This document shows positions 41,020 through 53,367 of a DNA stretch of 64,000 nucleotides, in pieces. The stretch is from Gliomastix tumulicola (lineage: Eukaryota > Ascomycota > Sordariomycetes > Hypocreales > Bionectriaceae): positions 5,952,001 through 6,016,000 of the forward strand of contig BCHX01000001.1 of the NCBI GenBank assembly GCA_001599755.1, given 5' to 3'. Within the stretch, counting starts at the first letter, position 1. The number at the start of each line of letters is the position of its first letter. A program made the translations under genes and the position numbers. The notes beneath the pieces are model-generated. The model saw only the letters and a program-made list of their open reading frames with translations. It did not search any database and was not told the origin of the DNA.

Positions 41020-43074
41020 TGTGACCAGGACTCAGGAAAGGTTGATAATTGATCGGAATGTGGTCGTTGGTAGGACGAATATGAAGACTTAGGACGCTAT
41101 GGGAATCTTCATTGCCAATCCGTCCATGCATATACACTCACATCGCTTCGTTCGGTGCTCGGGGGGATCTTCTCGGTAGTGGTAACGGTCTTGGGTTACG
41201 GCAATGGGCGCACTTGGAAGCGGGTGCATATATCCGAGCGCGCTCTCCCCGCACAACTAGGCAGCATTACAAGGTCCCACGAGACGCATATGCATCATCA
41301 ACAGCTCCTCGCGAATGGATTATTGTACCTAAGAAGTGACGTCGCAATGCCGACATCGCTCATTGGGAAGGCCAGTCCAAAGGGTGGACTTAAGTGACGA
41401 CCCAGAAGTCCCATCAGGGAGGACCCAGAATCTACGACAGCTTTTTCCCTGATAGACACAAACATATCACGGGAAGAGGACAGTAAGTTCATTCCATTAT
41501 CCTCTTGTCAAGCTGCACGCTTCTCTGGCCGAGCGCCTTAGCCGGAGCTCAGAGTCCGACTCCTTCGCAGAAAGAGGAGATGCCGGCATTAGCATCTCAG
41601 GCGGCTCCCATTCACACAAATGTTTGAACAGGCAAACGCAGGGCATAGAGCCACATAGAGCCACATATCCTCAAACTAGGCCCAAAAACAAAGACAATCA
41701 TGAGTCTTCTAGCAAGAACAGATCCGCTCATCATCACAAGCAAGGACGGATGCCACCCCGGAGCTCGGTCTGGCCAAGGCTCATACCACGAGTAGCTGCA
41801 AAGAGCGTGGGAAGAACTGACCCAATCCATGACAAGCCAGTTCTACACTGTGCTTCAGAATGTCAATCTTGGTCTGGACCAGGCCCATGTGCCGGAAGGG
41901 CTTGCGGCGGGCTTGACTTGGATGTCGCCTCGGGCGTTCATGTTTGCGCTTGTTGGTTATACATCCGGTCCTCATCCAGAGACACGCCAGTAAGCCTCGG
42001 CGCCGGTTCAGCCAAAGATTCTGCTAGTTTGCAGAGATACCTTCGCCCAATAACCATCACTGATGCCCCATTCCCGAGAGCGTGGTCAACGGCGCGGGCT
42101 TATGCTGGAACAAGAACGCTTGGCTCGAGGGTGTAGAAGAACCAGTAGGAATATATGTGAGTTGACCTTCTCAGTAGCTCGCCTTGCTCTGACCTTATCA
42201 TAGTAGGTAGGCGAGAGGCTCGACAGCAAGACGAAAGCTAAGATGGCTTGCTTTGAGCATCTGTCTGTGATCTCCGGTTTGCCGAACTGAAGTTCCGAAC
42301 GTGAGCTCAAGGCAGATTTGAAGACTGCGCCGCATCAGATCCAAATATCCGTCATTGATGTCCGTGTCAGCCTCAAACAGTGACCTCACACCTCAGGCGA
42401 CCGGAGAAGCTACAGTTTCAGACACTCCAGAGAAGCTGCAAGTGTCCTTTACGAAATCTACACTCAAGATGAAGTCAAAGGAAGTGAGCATTCCGCGAGT
42501 TGGTTGGGAGCGATGGAAAGAGGTGGACCGTTTTCCATATTTGTCAAGTTCCGATCTGGGGACTTTGGTGTATGTTATAGGATACAGTGTTCTCATGGAC
42601 GTTTTAGTGTGATGTCATGTACTGCCCATCAGCCACATGCCAGCGTGAATGTGGCTCTATTGGCTGACAATTTAGCAGTACATGACGCTGTGTATTTGTG
42701 ATCCTACATCGGGCGCATTTTGGCGCCAAACGGAGTGCCCGAGTACCTCGCCAGTAAGTACACCCCCATAATCTGGCATGGACTCCGCTGGTTTGGCACG
42801 ACAGATGCACTAAGACCACCTGTACTTTTTGCTTTTTCGCAGGGAGCTTCGCCGTAATCAAAATGATGCCACCTCGGCCTAGCGCGCCGCGCTTCCCTTT
42901 TCGAGCCGTGACCTCCTTATTGCCACGATGCCCTCCATCGCCATCATCATCATCTAATTGAAAATTAATACCCCCGTTCCTCTCTTTCCTCGGCGCGAGC
43001 TTCTTTGTAGTTTACTTACGGCCCTTTTCTGTTTCTCTGCGCGGCCGTTCCCTTTCCCTGTATCCACAGCCAGC
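41020..43074. other. gene-poor region between the SDR gene and sec16
   Basis: 2.05 kb without a confident gene. It includes the SDR promoter, a possible coding relic at 41700-41993 and a Ser/Thr-rich open frame starting at 42355 that has no clear continuation. The sec16 leader makes up the last ~150 bp. An in-frame ATG at 42958 precedes the sec16 start chosen here. Confidence 0.4.
41700..41993 (+). pseudogene. possible coding relic: 97-codon frame interrupted by one TAG
   Basis: From the ATG at 41700 the frame reads 31 codons, then TAG (41793-41795), then 65 codons to TAA (41991). The part after TAG has protein-like composition (LQRAWEELTQSMTSQFYTVL, then GLTWMSPRAFMFALVGYTSG). A GTAAGC donor-like sequence overlaps the final stop, but no acceptor gives a long continuation. 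I do not recognise the family. It may be a decayed gene fragment or chance. Confidence 0.2.
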
Positions 43075-46000
43075 ATGGCCGCTGAGCAGCCGAGCTCAGC
43101 ATGGCATCCTGCGCTCATGCCCGACCATGAGGATCCTTCATCCAACCATCGAGACGAAGCACCGCACTCGTCGCCGCCGGGCTCGCCCGACTCGCTTCAC
43201 AACGGCACGCCGCTCGAGCCGCCCGAGCCTCACGGATTCGATCTCAGCGCCGCCGACAGCGGGGACGGTGCAAGCTGGTTCGCGAAGGAGGACGGCGAGC
43301 ATGACGACGGAGGCGCGTGGCTCCTCTCCTCTGACCAGTCCGGCGGCCTGCAGCAGGGAGTGGAGGCCGAGCCCGACCAACAACACGTGGCACCACCGTC
43401 ACAGCCGGAAGAGCAGCAGCAACAGCCTGCGTCACTGCCAGACTCGACCAAGACGCCCTCCACAACACATGCGCAACACTCGAGCTCCATGTCTTTCGCC
43501 CGGACCGTATCCCACGAGATCAGCTTTGGTGACGACGACGAGGGCGACTGGAACCTCCCACGCACCAACACCGACCCGTTCAAGTTCATGCCTCCCAACG
43601 ATCGTACAAACTCCTTCCCCGCCGTCCCGCCTATGGAATCGAATTCCACCTATCTTGACCAGCCTCTATCCTCTTCCCAAGCACTGGATGTTTTGGAAGA
43701 GTCCGAACACGATTCGAGCTTCGAGTTCCACAAAGACAGTGAACTTCTAGAGACGGCCGACCATGAGGAGTCGCACGCGACACCGTCCAATCATGTTGGG
43801 CGTCCTCCGTCGGGCTCCATTGGCGGCCAAGTCCAGGGATTCGAGGGCGAGGCTGCCGATGCCCGCTACGCAGAAGGTGTTCCGCTGATTCCGAGGGCGA
43901 CGCAAGACGACGACGACGACGAACCGGAGAAGCACGGCAGTGATCCCTTTGCCGATGACGACGACGACAACGATGATGGGTTCTTCTCGCAAACCCCGGC
44001 CGCTAATGACCAAGGCGCCCCTCCGCCTCTGGAGCGCAAGTCAACTGCCCAAGTCCTGAGCGCGTTCGGGCAGGGTTCGCTCTCCCGCCAAGACACCCTC
44101 GAGACAACTCAAGAAGAGGATGAAGCGACGCCAGCAGCACCCGGAACGAACAACGCCAACGGCTCCATCGACGCGAAATGGCAAGAAGCCTTTGGTGGCG
44201 GCGATGACGACGACGACGACTTTCTCCTCGACGATAAGGCCGGCGAGACGAAGGATATCGATGCGGACGCATTCCTAGGGAGTGATGATGAAGGGCTGCT
44301 TGATGATCCCGAAGATACGCCTCAACAGGCGGTGCCCGCACCGTCGCAGACCGTCCAAACGCCTACATCGATATACGCACCCCAACAAGCGGCAGCCAGT
44401 CCTTACCAGCCAGCAGCTCCTTCATACGCGACTTCGGCCGCTCCGATGAATGTGTACGGGTCTGTGCCGCAGCAGTACGGCCAGCGTCCCCCGCCCAGTT
44501 CGACCCCCGAGCCTGTCAGAGCCCAGAGTTTCGCGGATAAAGCAAAGGGCGGCTACTCGTCTCCATACGATCTGCCCGATGATATTGCCAGCACCGTGCC
44601 CAAGCCGCGAAAGAGGCCTAGCACCCAGTCTCTTCGAGGTCCCTCGGCAGCTTCGCCTGCACCTCCAGCATACGGAAGAAGTGTTAGCGCTGCCCCGGGA
44701 GCCCCTCCCCCGGTGACCCACGAAGCAAATGAGCCGTCAAAGTCTCGTCAGGGCTCGGTCCCAGTGCTTCGGAACAAGGGGAGTTTCTTCGAAGAACTCC
44801 CCATGCAGCCAAAGCCTCGCCAGCCATCGCGCCAGAACACCCGCACCCAGTCTCCAAGCCAGTTCGCTCCTCCCCCTCCCGGACCACCCGCTGGAGCTCC
44901 CAGTATTCCTCCAACTCCGGCATCTATGCAGCCGCCGCCGCCGCCGCCCCCTAGCAGAGAGCCTTCCGGTATTGCAAACCTGGTTGCGCCGGAGCGTGTG
45001 AGCCCGTACGCTGCTCTGCAGAACGCCCCGAACCCCGTCCCAGCACCATCAACCAATGCCGCGAGGTACTCTCCTGCTCCAGCACAGGGAGCGCCTATCC
45101 CGGCGGCCCTTGGAGCTCGATACTCCCCAGCACCTGCCGCCACGCGAACCCTGAGCGGCTATAGCCCTACCCGCTCAGCCGCTGTCACTCCCCCTATTCT
45201 TCCCCATCAGCCACGAACTTCGAGCCCGCTTGCTCATTACGAAACTCACGGCAGCGGACATGTGCCACATGAGCGTCGGTCCAGCAGCTCGTCGTATGAA
45301 CCCAGGCTTCACCGAGTTCCATCCCTTCCCCCGACTCGAGAAGTCGATGAGGAGGATGACCATTCCGGTGCTGGGGCCTCTCTGACTACGCATACGCCGC
45401 CGCCAACTGCTGTCCAGTCCGCCATGTCTCCCCCGAAACGAACTGAACGAGCTGGCTCTAGCTACTTCCCTTATCCTAACCAGATCCAGCCTCCTCAGCA
45501 GAACTTTGCGCCCCCTCAGAGATCCCAGACTCAGTCTCCTGGCTCAACATTCGGCAAGCGACCTGGGCTGGTTGGATCGGACTCGTCTCGTCCTTCGTCC
45601 TCGCATGCCCCTACATCGCCTATCCTGAAGAAGACGACGACGACGGGACAAGCTCAGGCACAGCCCACTCGCGCCAGGGGAGCTTCTCAGTCATTGAACA
45701 TGGTCCCCCCAACCGATGGTCGGGAGCAGGATCCTCTTCAAAGGTGGAGAGGTGTGCCAGTTATCGCGTGGGGAGTCGGCGGCACAATTGTCACTTCGTT
45801 CCCCAAGAGCATTCCACGATACACAATGGGTTCGTCCCAGCCGGCTCTCCTGCGCGTGCCTGGCGAGGTTCACGTCAAGAACATCAAAGATATCGAGCCT
45901 CTGCCTGAACGGCTGGCTAAGTTCCCTGGTCCCCTGAAGGGCAAGGGGAAGAAGAAGGAAACAATTTCTTGGCTGAACTTCGGCATCGAGGCACTGGAGA

Positions 46001-48677
46001 AGGATCTTCCTGATGTGACGTTCCATCCCCAGCTGTCGCTCGAGGCGAAGCGGTCCCTGGAGAGACTGCTTCTGTGGAAGGTTCTACGGGTTTTCATTGA
46101 GAACGACGGAGTTCTTGAGGGTACTCCTGCCGTGGAGAAGGCAGTGCGCGACGTGCTCTCTCCCGGTACCGTCACGCCAACGTCGGACAACGATGGGATG
46201 TTTCCCGGGGATCCTCGACTTGGAAACCTCACCGCTCCGACCACATCGATGCAGGCAGACGGTGCTGATACTGCCGCCATGGAACAGATTCGGCTGAGTC
46301 TTCTGAAGGGTGACCGCGAGACCGCTGTGTGGTCCGCCGTTGACAGGCGACTGTGGGGTCATGCCATGATCATCGCGAACACAGTTTCTCCGGATCTTTA
46401 CAAGAAGGTCGCTCAAGAGTTTGTTCGCAAGGAGGTGAACCACGCTGGTCACACGAACGAATCACTGGGAGCTCTGTACATGGTCCTTTCTGGAAACCAT
46501 GATGACAGCGTCGACGAGCTCGTCCCCTCACACGCACGTGCTGGTTTCCAGCTTGTCTCGACGGAGGCTTCATCGAACCCCAACGGAGATATCACGGATG
46601 GCCTTGACAAGTGGCGTGAGACATTGACTCTCATCCTCAGCAACCGAAGTGTGGAGGATGTCCGTGGTCTTCAGTCCCTCGGAAAGCTGCTGGCCAGCTA
46701 CGGTAGGGCTGAGGCGGCACACATCTGCTTCCTCTTCAGCAGGAGTATCTCCGTCTTTGGCGGCGCCGAGGATCCGAATGTCAATTTCGTCTTGCTTGGT
46801 TCGGATTACCGAAGGCAAGAGAATGAGACGGAGGCTCTTCAGCTCAGCGAGGTGTACGAGTATGGTCTCTCGCTTGCAGGGAGCATGTACACGGGGGCTC
46901 CTCATCTGGCAGCCTACAAGCTTCGTCACGCAGTGTCCTTGGCTGAGTACGGCTACCGGGAGAAGGCCCTGCAGTACTGCGACGCTATCACTGCTGCCAT
47001 GAGCTCGCAGACAAAGCGTTCTCCCTATTACAATGCTCACCTTGCGGGTGCTGTGGACGACTTCATGGTTCGCCTGAAGCAGGCACCGAAGGGCGAATCG
47101 GGCTCTTGGATCTCCAAGCCTAGTATGAACAAGGTTTCCGATAGTATGTGGAACAAGTTCAACAAGTTTGTTGCTGGGGATGATGGTCCCGACGGTAACG
47201 CAGCTGCCGCGACCAACGGCCCCTTCGCGGGCGTGTCTTCGCCAAATCTGAGCCGCTCGCCTTCGGTGAACAACTTCGAGATGTATGCGGGTGCTCCCTC
47301 ACCGTATACACCTGCCCCTAGTGCCTCAGCACCTCTCATGGGAGCAGCCTCGAAGTATGCTCCAGCAGTGACGCCCCAGGTGGCCTCGGCACCGAGCCCG
47401 TACGAGGCTCAATATGCTCCCCCGACGCCAGCAACATCCGGGGGCGATTATCCTGGATATCCCAGCCAGAGCCAGCCCACAGCGTATCCCATTCCTACCC
47501 CGGTAGAGAATGGTGGGTATGCCCCCATCCCTCCGAGCAATGGTTATCAGCCTCTGGGCCAGTCCGAGTCCGCCCCAGCATCGGGCGGTTATCAGCCGCG
47601 CAGCAGCCTTGCAGAGTCTGTGAGCATGCCCACGCTTGCCGAGTCGCCAATGCCGGACAAGCACGGGCCTGAGAACCAAGGCTACTCTCCTTCGTTTGGC
47701 TATGAGCCCCCTCAGCTGAACACCATTCCCGCGGAAGACGGGGTCAACAACGATTCCACAGAGGATGGCGGCGCTGGTGGTTATGAGGCACCTTCTTTCC
47801 AGCCATACGGTTACGAGCCACCCTCGTATCAGCCAGACTATGAGCCAGACAACGACGGGGAGGCGAGCCCGAAGGGCAAGAAGAAGTCATGGGGCGACGA
47901 TGATGATGACATTCCTGCGCTGAAGCAGGACAAGTCCAAGGCCGATAAGGATCGCGAGAACGACGAGATGTTCCGCAAGGCCGCCGAGGAAGATGGTGAG
48001 TTCCCCTTCGAGAAGATTTACTTGTTTTCGTTCCATACTAACAGCAATTCTCAACAGCCAAGCGTGCTGCCGAGCAGCAAGCGGGCAAGAAGGGCTGGGG
48101 CATCTCAGGCTGGTTCAGCAAGCGTGCTGAGTCGCCGAAGCCCAGTGCCGACGGTCCCAAGGCGGTCCGTGCCAACCTTGGTGAGGCGAGCAGCTTCGTC
48201 TACGATCCCGATCTGAAGCGCTGGGTCAACAAGAAGCCCGGCGCCGAGAACGTCGAGGCCAAGAAGGCCACTCCTCCCCCGCCCAGGGGTGGCCCTCGAG
48301 CTGCTACAGCCACACCGCCACCAATGTCTGGCACTCCCCCTCCCCCATCTCTACTCGCCTCGAGGTCCGTGTCGGGTGGAAGCATCACCGGCCCGCCGAG
48401 GTCTGTGCCACCACCGGGCACGCCAGAGCTGAGAGCGGCGCCCTCAACCGAGAGTCTGGGACTTCCACCTCTGGCGCCGCCCATGTCACGCTCTGCGTCT
48501 GGCGCAAGCGTCACTGGAGGCGGTCCCCCCAGTGCGCCTCCGAGTCGCCCGACGACCAGCATGAGCAATGCCAGCAGCATCGACGACCTTCTCAGTGTTC
48601 CTGGCGGCACCCGCAAGGCTGGTGCGAAGAAGTCTCGCAAGAGCGGTCGTTACGTCGATGTCATGGCTAAGACCTAG
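43075..48677 (+). CDS. sec16: COPII coat assembly protein Sec16
   Basis: Large peripheral scaffold of ER exit sites that organises Sec23/24 and Sec13/31 with Sar1. Two exons (43075-47995, 48058-48677) give 1846 residues. Residues 1-880 are disordered: acidic Asp runs, then Pro/Ser/Gln-rich. The central conserved domain starts near 889 (LQRWRGVPVIAWGVGG), includes ETISWLNFGIEALEKDL and runs to about 1340; it is the Sec13-binding ancestral coatomer element. A second Pro/Tyr/Gly-rich region follows. The C-terminal conserved block WGISGWFSKR and SSFVYDPDLKRWVNKK comes after the single intron, whose 62 nt would shift frame if retained. The ATG at 43075 begins MAAEQPSSAWHPA as in homologues; the in-frame ATG 117 nt upstream is in the leader. 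Confidence 0.93.
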
Positions 48678-49125
48678 TCCATCGTGGCTCTCTGCCCTGA
48701 GCTGATGAAAGAAGCAGCATCATCATCATCAAGCGTGTTGGAGCGTGAAACAGCGGAAGAACAAGATGTTCCTGTTTCTCTGTGTGATTTTATTTTTGGC
48801 GTTGTGTTGTGTGAGTCGCCCTCGGGAGATTTTATAAGATTCTCCGGGGCGAGCACTTGTGTATACTATCATAATAGATTGCCCGCCTGCACATGTTTCT
48901 TGCTTTTGGAAGGAAAGACGTTTTAATAGAGGCTACGGGCACAGGTCCGGTATATTCTTTTCCTGATTTTGGATGAATTCATGTTTTACTATCATTTCAT
49001 TCTTCATGTGCCCTCATTGATTGCAGTGAATATCGGGAAAGTGAGCCGTACATAAGTAACCTTTCCCCCATCCTTCCAACGCCAGAGACGAAATATCAAC
49101 CATTCTTGCGCTCCTTTGGTGCACA
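48678..49125. other. convergent 3' region sec16 / hus1
   Basis: 448 bp between facing stop codons, T-rich on the sec16 side with a short ATC repeat near 48717-48732. No gene. Confidence 0.45.
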
Positions 49126-50386
49126 TCAGGCACTATATGACTGGACATAATACTGCGTCAAAGTTAGCACCCTCATCCGCGACGAGAGAAAACGGAGCAG
49201 AATACTTACCGTAACAACTGAATCGTCCGCCGACGCATCATCGTAGTGCGGAACATAGACATACAGAATCAAAGCATTCTCGTCCGCAAAGCACGCAATG
49301 ACCCTCCCCTCCAGCCTCCCCACGCTCAACACTTTGCTCCAGTCCTTGCCGTCCACGCGCACCGTCGCCCACCGGTCCGGCCCGTCCTCGCGGAACCGCG
49401 TGCTCGGGTGCTCGGCGACAGGCCGATCGAGCTGCGCGGGGTCGAGCTCCGGGTTCTCGAGCCCGGACCACTGGCTCGCGATGTCCGTCGTCTCGGTGCG
49501 GGCGCGCAGGCGCAGGCCCCCGTGCATGTTGGCGCTGAGCTCGAGCTTGGGCGCCTTGGTGCTGCCGGACGCGAGGGCGAGCTTGGTGAAGCGGTCCGAG
49601 ATGGCCTTGAGCTGGAGTAGAGGGGGTAGCTGGATGTGCACGTCGGGCTCGCGGACTTTGGGCTGCATGATGGTCTCGACGGTCTCCGGGTGCAGGACGC
49701 GCACGGGGATGTCCTGCGTGATGATCTTCTCGTGCTCGCGGCGGAGGCTCGTCTCGAGATGCTCCTGCTGGAAGATGCCGTCCTCGTCGTCGTCGGCGAA
49801 GGGGTCGTCCCTAGTCTGTCTTCCGGGCGCGCCGGAGGTATTGCTGCTGGTCGTCGTCGTGATGGTCATGGAGAGCACGGGGAGGCCTTCCTTCTTGGTG
49901 AGGCGGAGGGAGGCAGAGATGCTGTTGAGGGCGGACCTGAGCGCCCGCTGGAGGGGCTGTAGGGGCAGCTCAAGGTTGATCGTGTTCGCGGCCTCGGCGG
50001 ACTGGATGTGGTAGTTGTCGAAGATGAAATCCATGGCAAGAGAGCTACCATCCTCATTAGCGTGCCTGCCCATAGGTAAATCAAGAAGAAGCGCGTGGGA
50101 GGCGCTCACGCCCAGACCTGGGATCCCATGTCGGGAATCACCGTGAAGCGCACCGTGTCATCGCTCAGGCGCACCCACGCAATCTTCTCGAGAGTTGAGA
50201 GGGCAGCCGTGAATTCTGTGAGGACGGGGCCGTTAGCATATAGTATTTGGCTGTCGAGGCAGGGAATTCCCGGAATGATGTCTGTCGAGAGAACTGATAG
50301 GAAGGCAGGTGCTTCCATCCGCTCCCCCTCCAGAATTACTCACTTGCGAAGGTGCGGATGTTCTTCAGCTCGGTTCGGAAGCGCAT
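49126..50386 (-). CDS. hus1: Hus1 subunit of the 9-1-1 DNA-damage checkpoint clamp
   Basis: PCNA-like clamp subunit that forms a ring with Rad9 and Rad1 at damaged DNA. Four exons (50386-50344, 50215-50110, 50044-49210, 49152-49126) give 336 residues. The start MRFRTELKNI and EKIAWVRLSDDTVRFTVIPD are the first clamp strands. IQSAEAANTINLELPLQPLQRALRSA is the most conserved Hus1 segment, followed by SASLRLTKKEGLPVLSMTI. An acidic/Thr-rich loop interrupts the middle. The last exon is only 27 nt and encodes YYVQSYSA. The preceding 57-nt intron is in frame and stop-free, so unspliced reading also reaches this stop. Exon 1 is only 43 nt. I did not find another ATG giving these conserved N-terminal strands. 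Confidence 0.9.
49153..49209 (-). other. stop-free 57-nt intron in hus1
   Basis: GTAAGT donor, TGCTAAC branch site and GCAG acceptor, length 3n with no stop. Removal joins DSVVT to YYVQSYSA, a natural Hus1 terminus; retention would insert 19 residues eight residues before the end. Confidence 0.85.
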
Positions 50387-51240
50387 TTTTCAAGACTTTC
50401 CCTCCGGATCAATTATACATATCAAATTACATGCGACATGAAATAAACTGATAGGGAGTGGGTGAGATGAGGCGAGAAGTCAAGGTGAGGACTGAGGTGA
50501 GGTTGAGGAAGGAGCCTGGAAACCGTGAATGCCATTTCCTACCCTAAAGCTAAGGCCGTCAAAAGCAAGCCCTCCCATCAACCTGCCAAACACCTTGTCC
50601 AGTCAACAGAACACATATCCTTTCTGTTTTCAGTCTGCGGCCTCGAGTTCTTCCTCCATGCGGTCAGATTCGAGGGAAAGCTCAATAGATTATAGGAATC
50701 CGTGGCAACATGAATACCTTGCCTCTCGTTCGACACCCTAAAACAAAATCACGACACTTAACATATCCTACTCACCAAGCACACATATCACTACCCAAGG
50801 AAACGAAGGGATATCCCTCGTTCGACACTACGAGGCCTTTTCAACAACCACATTCGTTTTATCAAGAACAACTTTAAGAGCATCACCACAAATCCCTCCC
50901 GCAGGAGAACTGGAAACCCCCTAGACAGACTGTGAGAGGTCTTCCCAAGGCTCGGGAGTGATGGTGAGAAGCTGGTCAGCCGTCCAGCGGCAATTTGCCG
51001 GTCAAATGCCAACTCCACAGCGGCTCAAGACGGCCTCGTGGTTGCTGGTCATTTGGCACAGAGCGATTTCATTGTCGGACTGACGAAGCGGAACATAGTC
51101 TTTGCTTGGAATAGTGTATAAAAAGTCTTAAAACGCAGAACTGTGGCTCGATTCCGGAACAAAGATGAGTCGCTTGTAACCTTCCTGAACGCCGGTCAAG
51201 ATGCCTCTATAGATGTATGATTGATAGATCGCGTGCGCTG
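50387..51240. other. intergenic between hus1 and small membrane protein gene
   Basis: 854 bp: hus1 promoter and the 3' flank of the next minus-strand gene. Open frames lack splice support or recognisable content. Confidence 0.4.
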
Positions 51241-51863
51241 CTATCGACGTGCGTCATTGTCGTCGTCGCTGTCATCTCGGAAGCCTTCCTCTAACCTATT
51301 AAGCGACAAGTTAGACCATGCCCGAGGAAGCGACCCCGAGTCTCCTCACCACGACCACCAGGGCGGAACCTACTCTCGACTTAGCCTCCTCGTGTTGTCC
51401 GGCCGGCCGGCATTGGAGCGCGCGTGGCTCTCGATCACGAGGCGCATGTGGTCGTCCACGTCGTTGAGCTCCTCGCCCCCGTCTATCGACTCGTCGCGGT
51501 GGTCGATGGCGCGGGCACTGTCGCTAAGGTGCCTGTCTTCGCGCCTATTCGCTATCGTGGCGAGGCGGGCGGTGATGCGGTCGCGGAGGGAGAGCGTCGT
51601 CGAGGAGAGCGAGTCGATGGGGAGGTACTGGGCGTAGCGGGCGTGGTAGCGGCGGTAGAGGGGGAGGACGGCGTAGGTGAAGGTGACGAAGAGGGTGAGG
51701 GAGATGAGCGCCGGGATGACGAGGGTCTGCGGGTGGTCTGTGTCAGCCTGTGTGTCCTTCTCTCGTTGCGAAACCTCTCCAGGTCGCGGGGAGTGACATG
51801 GTTGTCGTGTGAGTGACTCGGGGTGGGTGGTCGCACCTTGAGAACGCCGTTCTTGTCGCCCAT
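51241..51863 (-). CDS. small single-pass membrane protein of unknown function
   Basis: Three exons (51863-51837, 51726-51374, 51295-51241) give 144 residues; all junctions keep frame. After MGDKNGVLK there is one hydrophobic segment (TLVIPALISLTLFVTFTYAVLPLY, about residues 10-33). A tail rich in Arg, Asp, Ser and Glu follows (YRRYHARYAQYLPIDSLSS, then LRDRITARLATIANRRED), ending DDSDDDNDARR. The short N-terminus and positive residues right after the helix suggest an Nout-Cin or tail-in-cytosol orientation. No enzymatic motif is visible and I do not recognise the family. It is divergent with the formin gene. The open frame of exon 1 is hidden by the 110-nt first intron, so simple frame searches miss it. 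Confidence 0.72.
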
Positions 51864-53367
51864 GATGATGGTATTGGCCCGGTCGCTGATAGGTAAGGTA
51901 GGTCGGTGGGGTGGGATGTGCCTCTCGTCAGGCGGTGAGACGCCTGTGGCCCTTGACGGTGATGAAGCTGACGGACGGATGTTGGAGTATTCGCTGTTGC
52001 GCCGCCAGAGCCTCAATGAGGTGACACTGTTTCAACGGGGCGGGCTGGCCTGATGCAGGGCTGGGGGGAATGCAGCCAAGTACTCGTACCGCCCTATCAA
52101 AATTTGGCGGACTTAACACATAATTGCTGTGGCTGGAATGATAGTGATGTACTCCACCCCGTCCAAGCCCAGGGTCGCCTCTTACGTAGACCTGCAAGGC
52201 AACAGCAATTCGATGCACGAGACAACGGATTATTGTTCATCGTCAAGCCAATCCCGCTGGCCTATCTCTTCTAGGCTAAGCGGCACAGTCGACCCTAGCT
52301 GAGCACTAGAACTCGTATTCCAGAATCAGGGATTCCATGGAGGGGAGGGGAGCATCTTCATGAACGTGAGGTGTGTTTGCTGACTTGACTTGTACCTACG
52401 TGACTTGATGTATATTCGACATCTCTTGGTGTCATTGGCCACGACAAACATCAGCAATCCAGCATCAAATATATCGGCTCTTGTCCTGCTGAACCAGTCA
52501 GCGACCCCTTTCTCCTGTCCCTCTGTAGTGCGGAAATAGGCTGGGAGGGGTCGAAAATACCAGGTCGGGTCGTAATTTGTCCCACAGCGACCATTTCAGG
52601 GGGACGTTCGCTGGATCTGGCAACAACCACTGACACCTTCCAGTGGAGGTTACGCCTGTGGATGCCGTCCACTACCGTGAGGTTTCCGTAGCACAAATAT
52701 CGTCGGCACTGAGGCCGTGATATCGCATAGACGAGGACGATAATTGCCCTTCTGAGTCAATATTCCCACTGCTGGCCACTGTTGTGACCGTCGTAGGCTT
52801 TCACGTGCATCCGACCAGGGACGTCTGGACAAGCAAGGAGGAAAACCGCCTGGAGCCAACCAACAGTTGAGTTCTGTGGGGAAAATCTTCAGGGGGTCAC
52901 CCTTGACTTGCGGTGCTACTTCCTTCAAAATCGGCCGATACCTTAAACCACCTGAAGGACGTCCCGCAACTCCAGACAGGCATTCGCTGCATTGCATTCA
53001 AAACGACGCACGGCTGGCGACGACGGAATTTCGCTCGTGCTGTCCCTATCCGAGACCAAGGCACGAAGAACCAGGACCTGGCAACTGGCGACCGCCCACA
53101 GAGCCTCCCTGCCGCCGTCCTGCTCGACCCGCTCCTGAGGAGCGAAGGACATTGACATTTGCTGGCCTCTTGCCGGGGTGCGCAAGGGCAGGGTTATGCT
53201 AAGAAGTCCGGATTTATAGCAGATCCAGGCCAATCACGCTATTCGACACTCACCACCGTCTCAGCGAGTCTGCGTTATCATCATGCGAGCGGCCCCAGGC
53301 GGCCCTGACCCTCGACCGATCCCTCGTCTTCCTCTGTAGCCCCCCTTGGACCTACTTCAACCTCGAC
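51864..53367. promoter_or_regulatory. divergent promoter region small membrane protein / formin
   Basis: 1.5 kb between divergent starts; most of it likely belongs to the regulatory region and leader of the formin gene. A TGACTTGACTTG repeat lies near 52380-52391. No coding frame is convincing. Confidence 0.45.

Noticed and set aside
42355..42612. 85-codon plus-strand frame starting MMSVSASNSDL
   Set aside because: Ser/Thr-rich start is suggestive, but no splice continuation or known motif was found, so it is not called as a gene.
42958..43074. Upstream in-frame ATG extending Sec16 by 39 residues
   Set aside because: The added residues look like translated leader, and homologues begin at the MAAEQPSSAWHP-type start.
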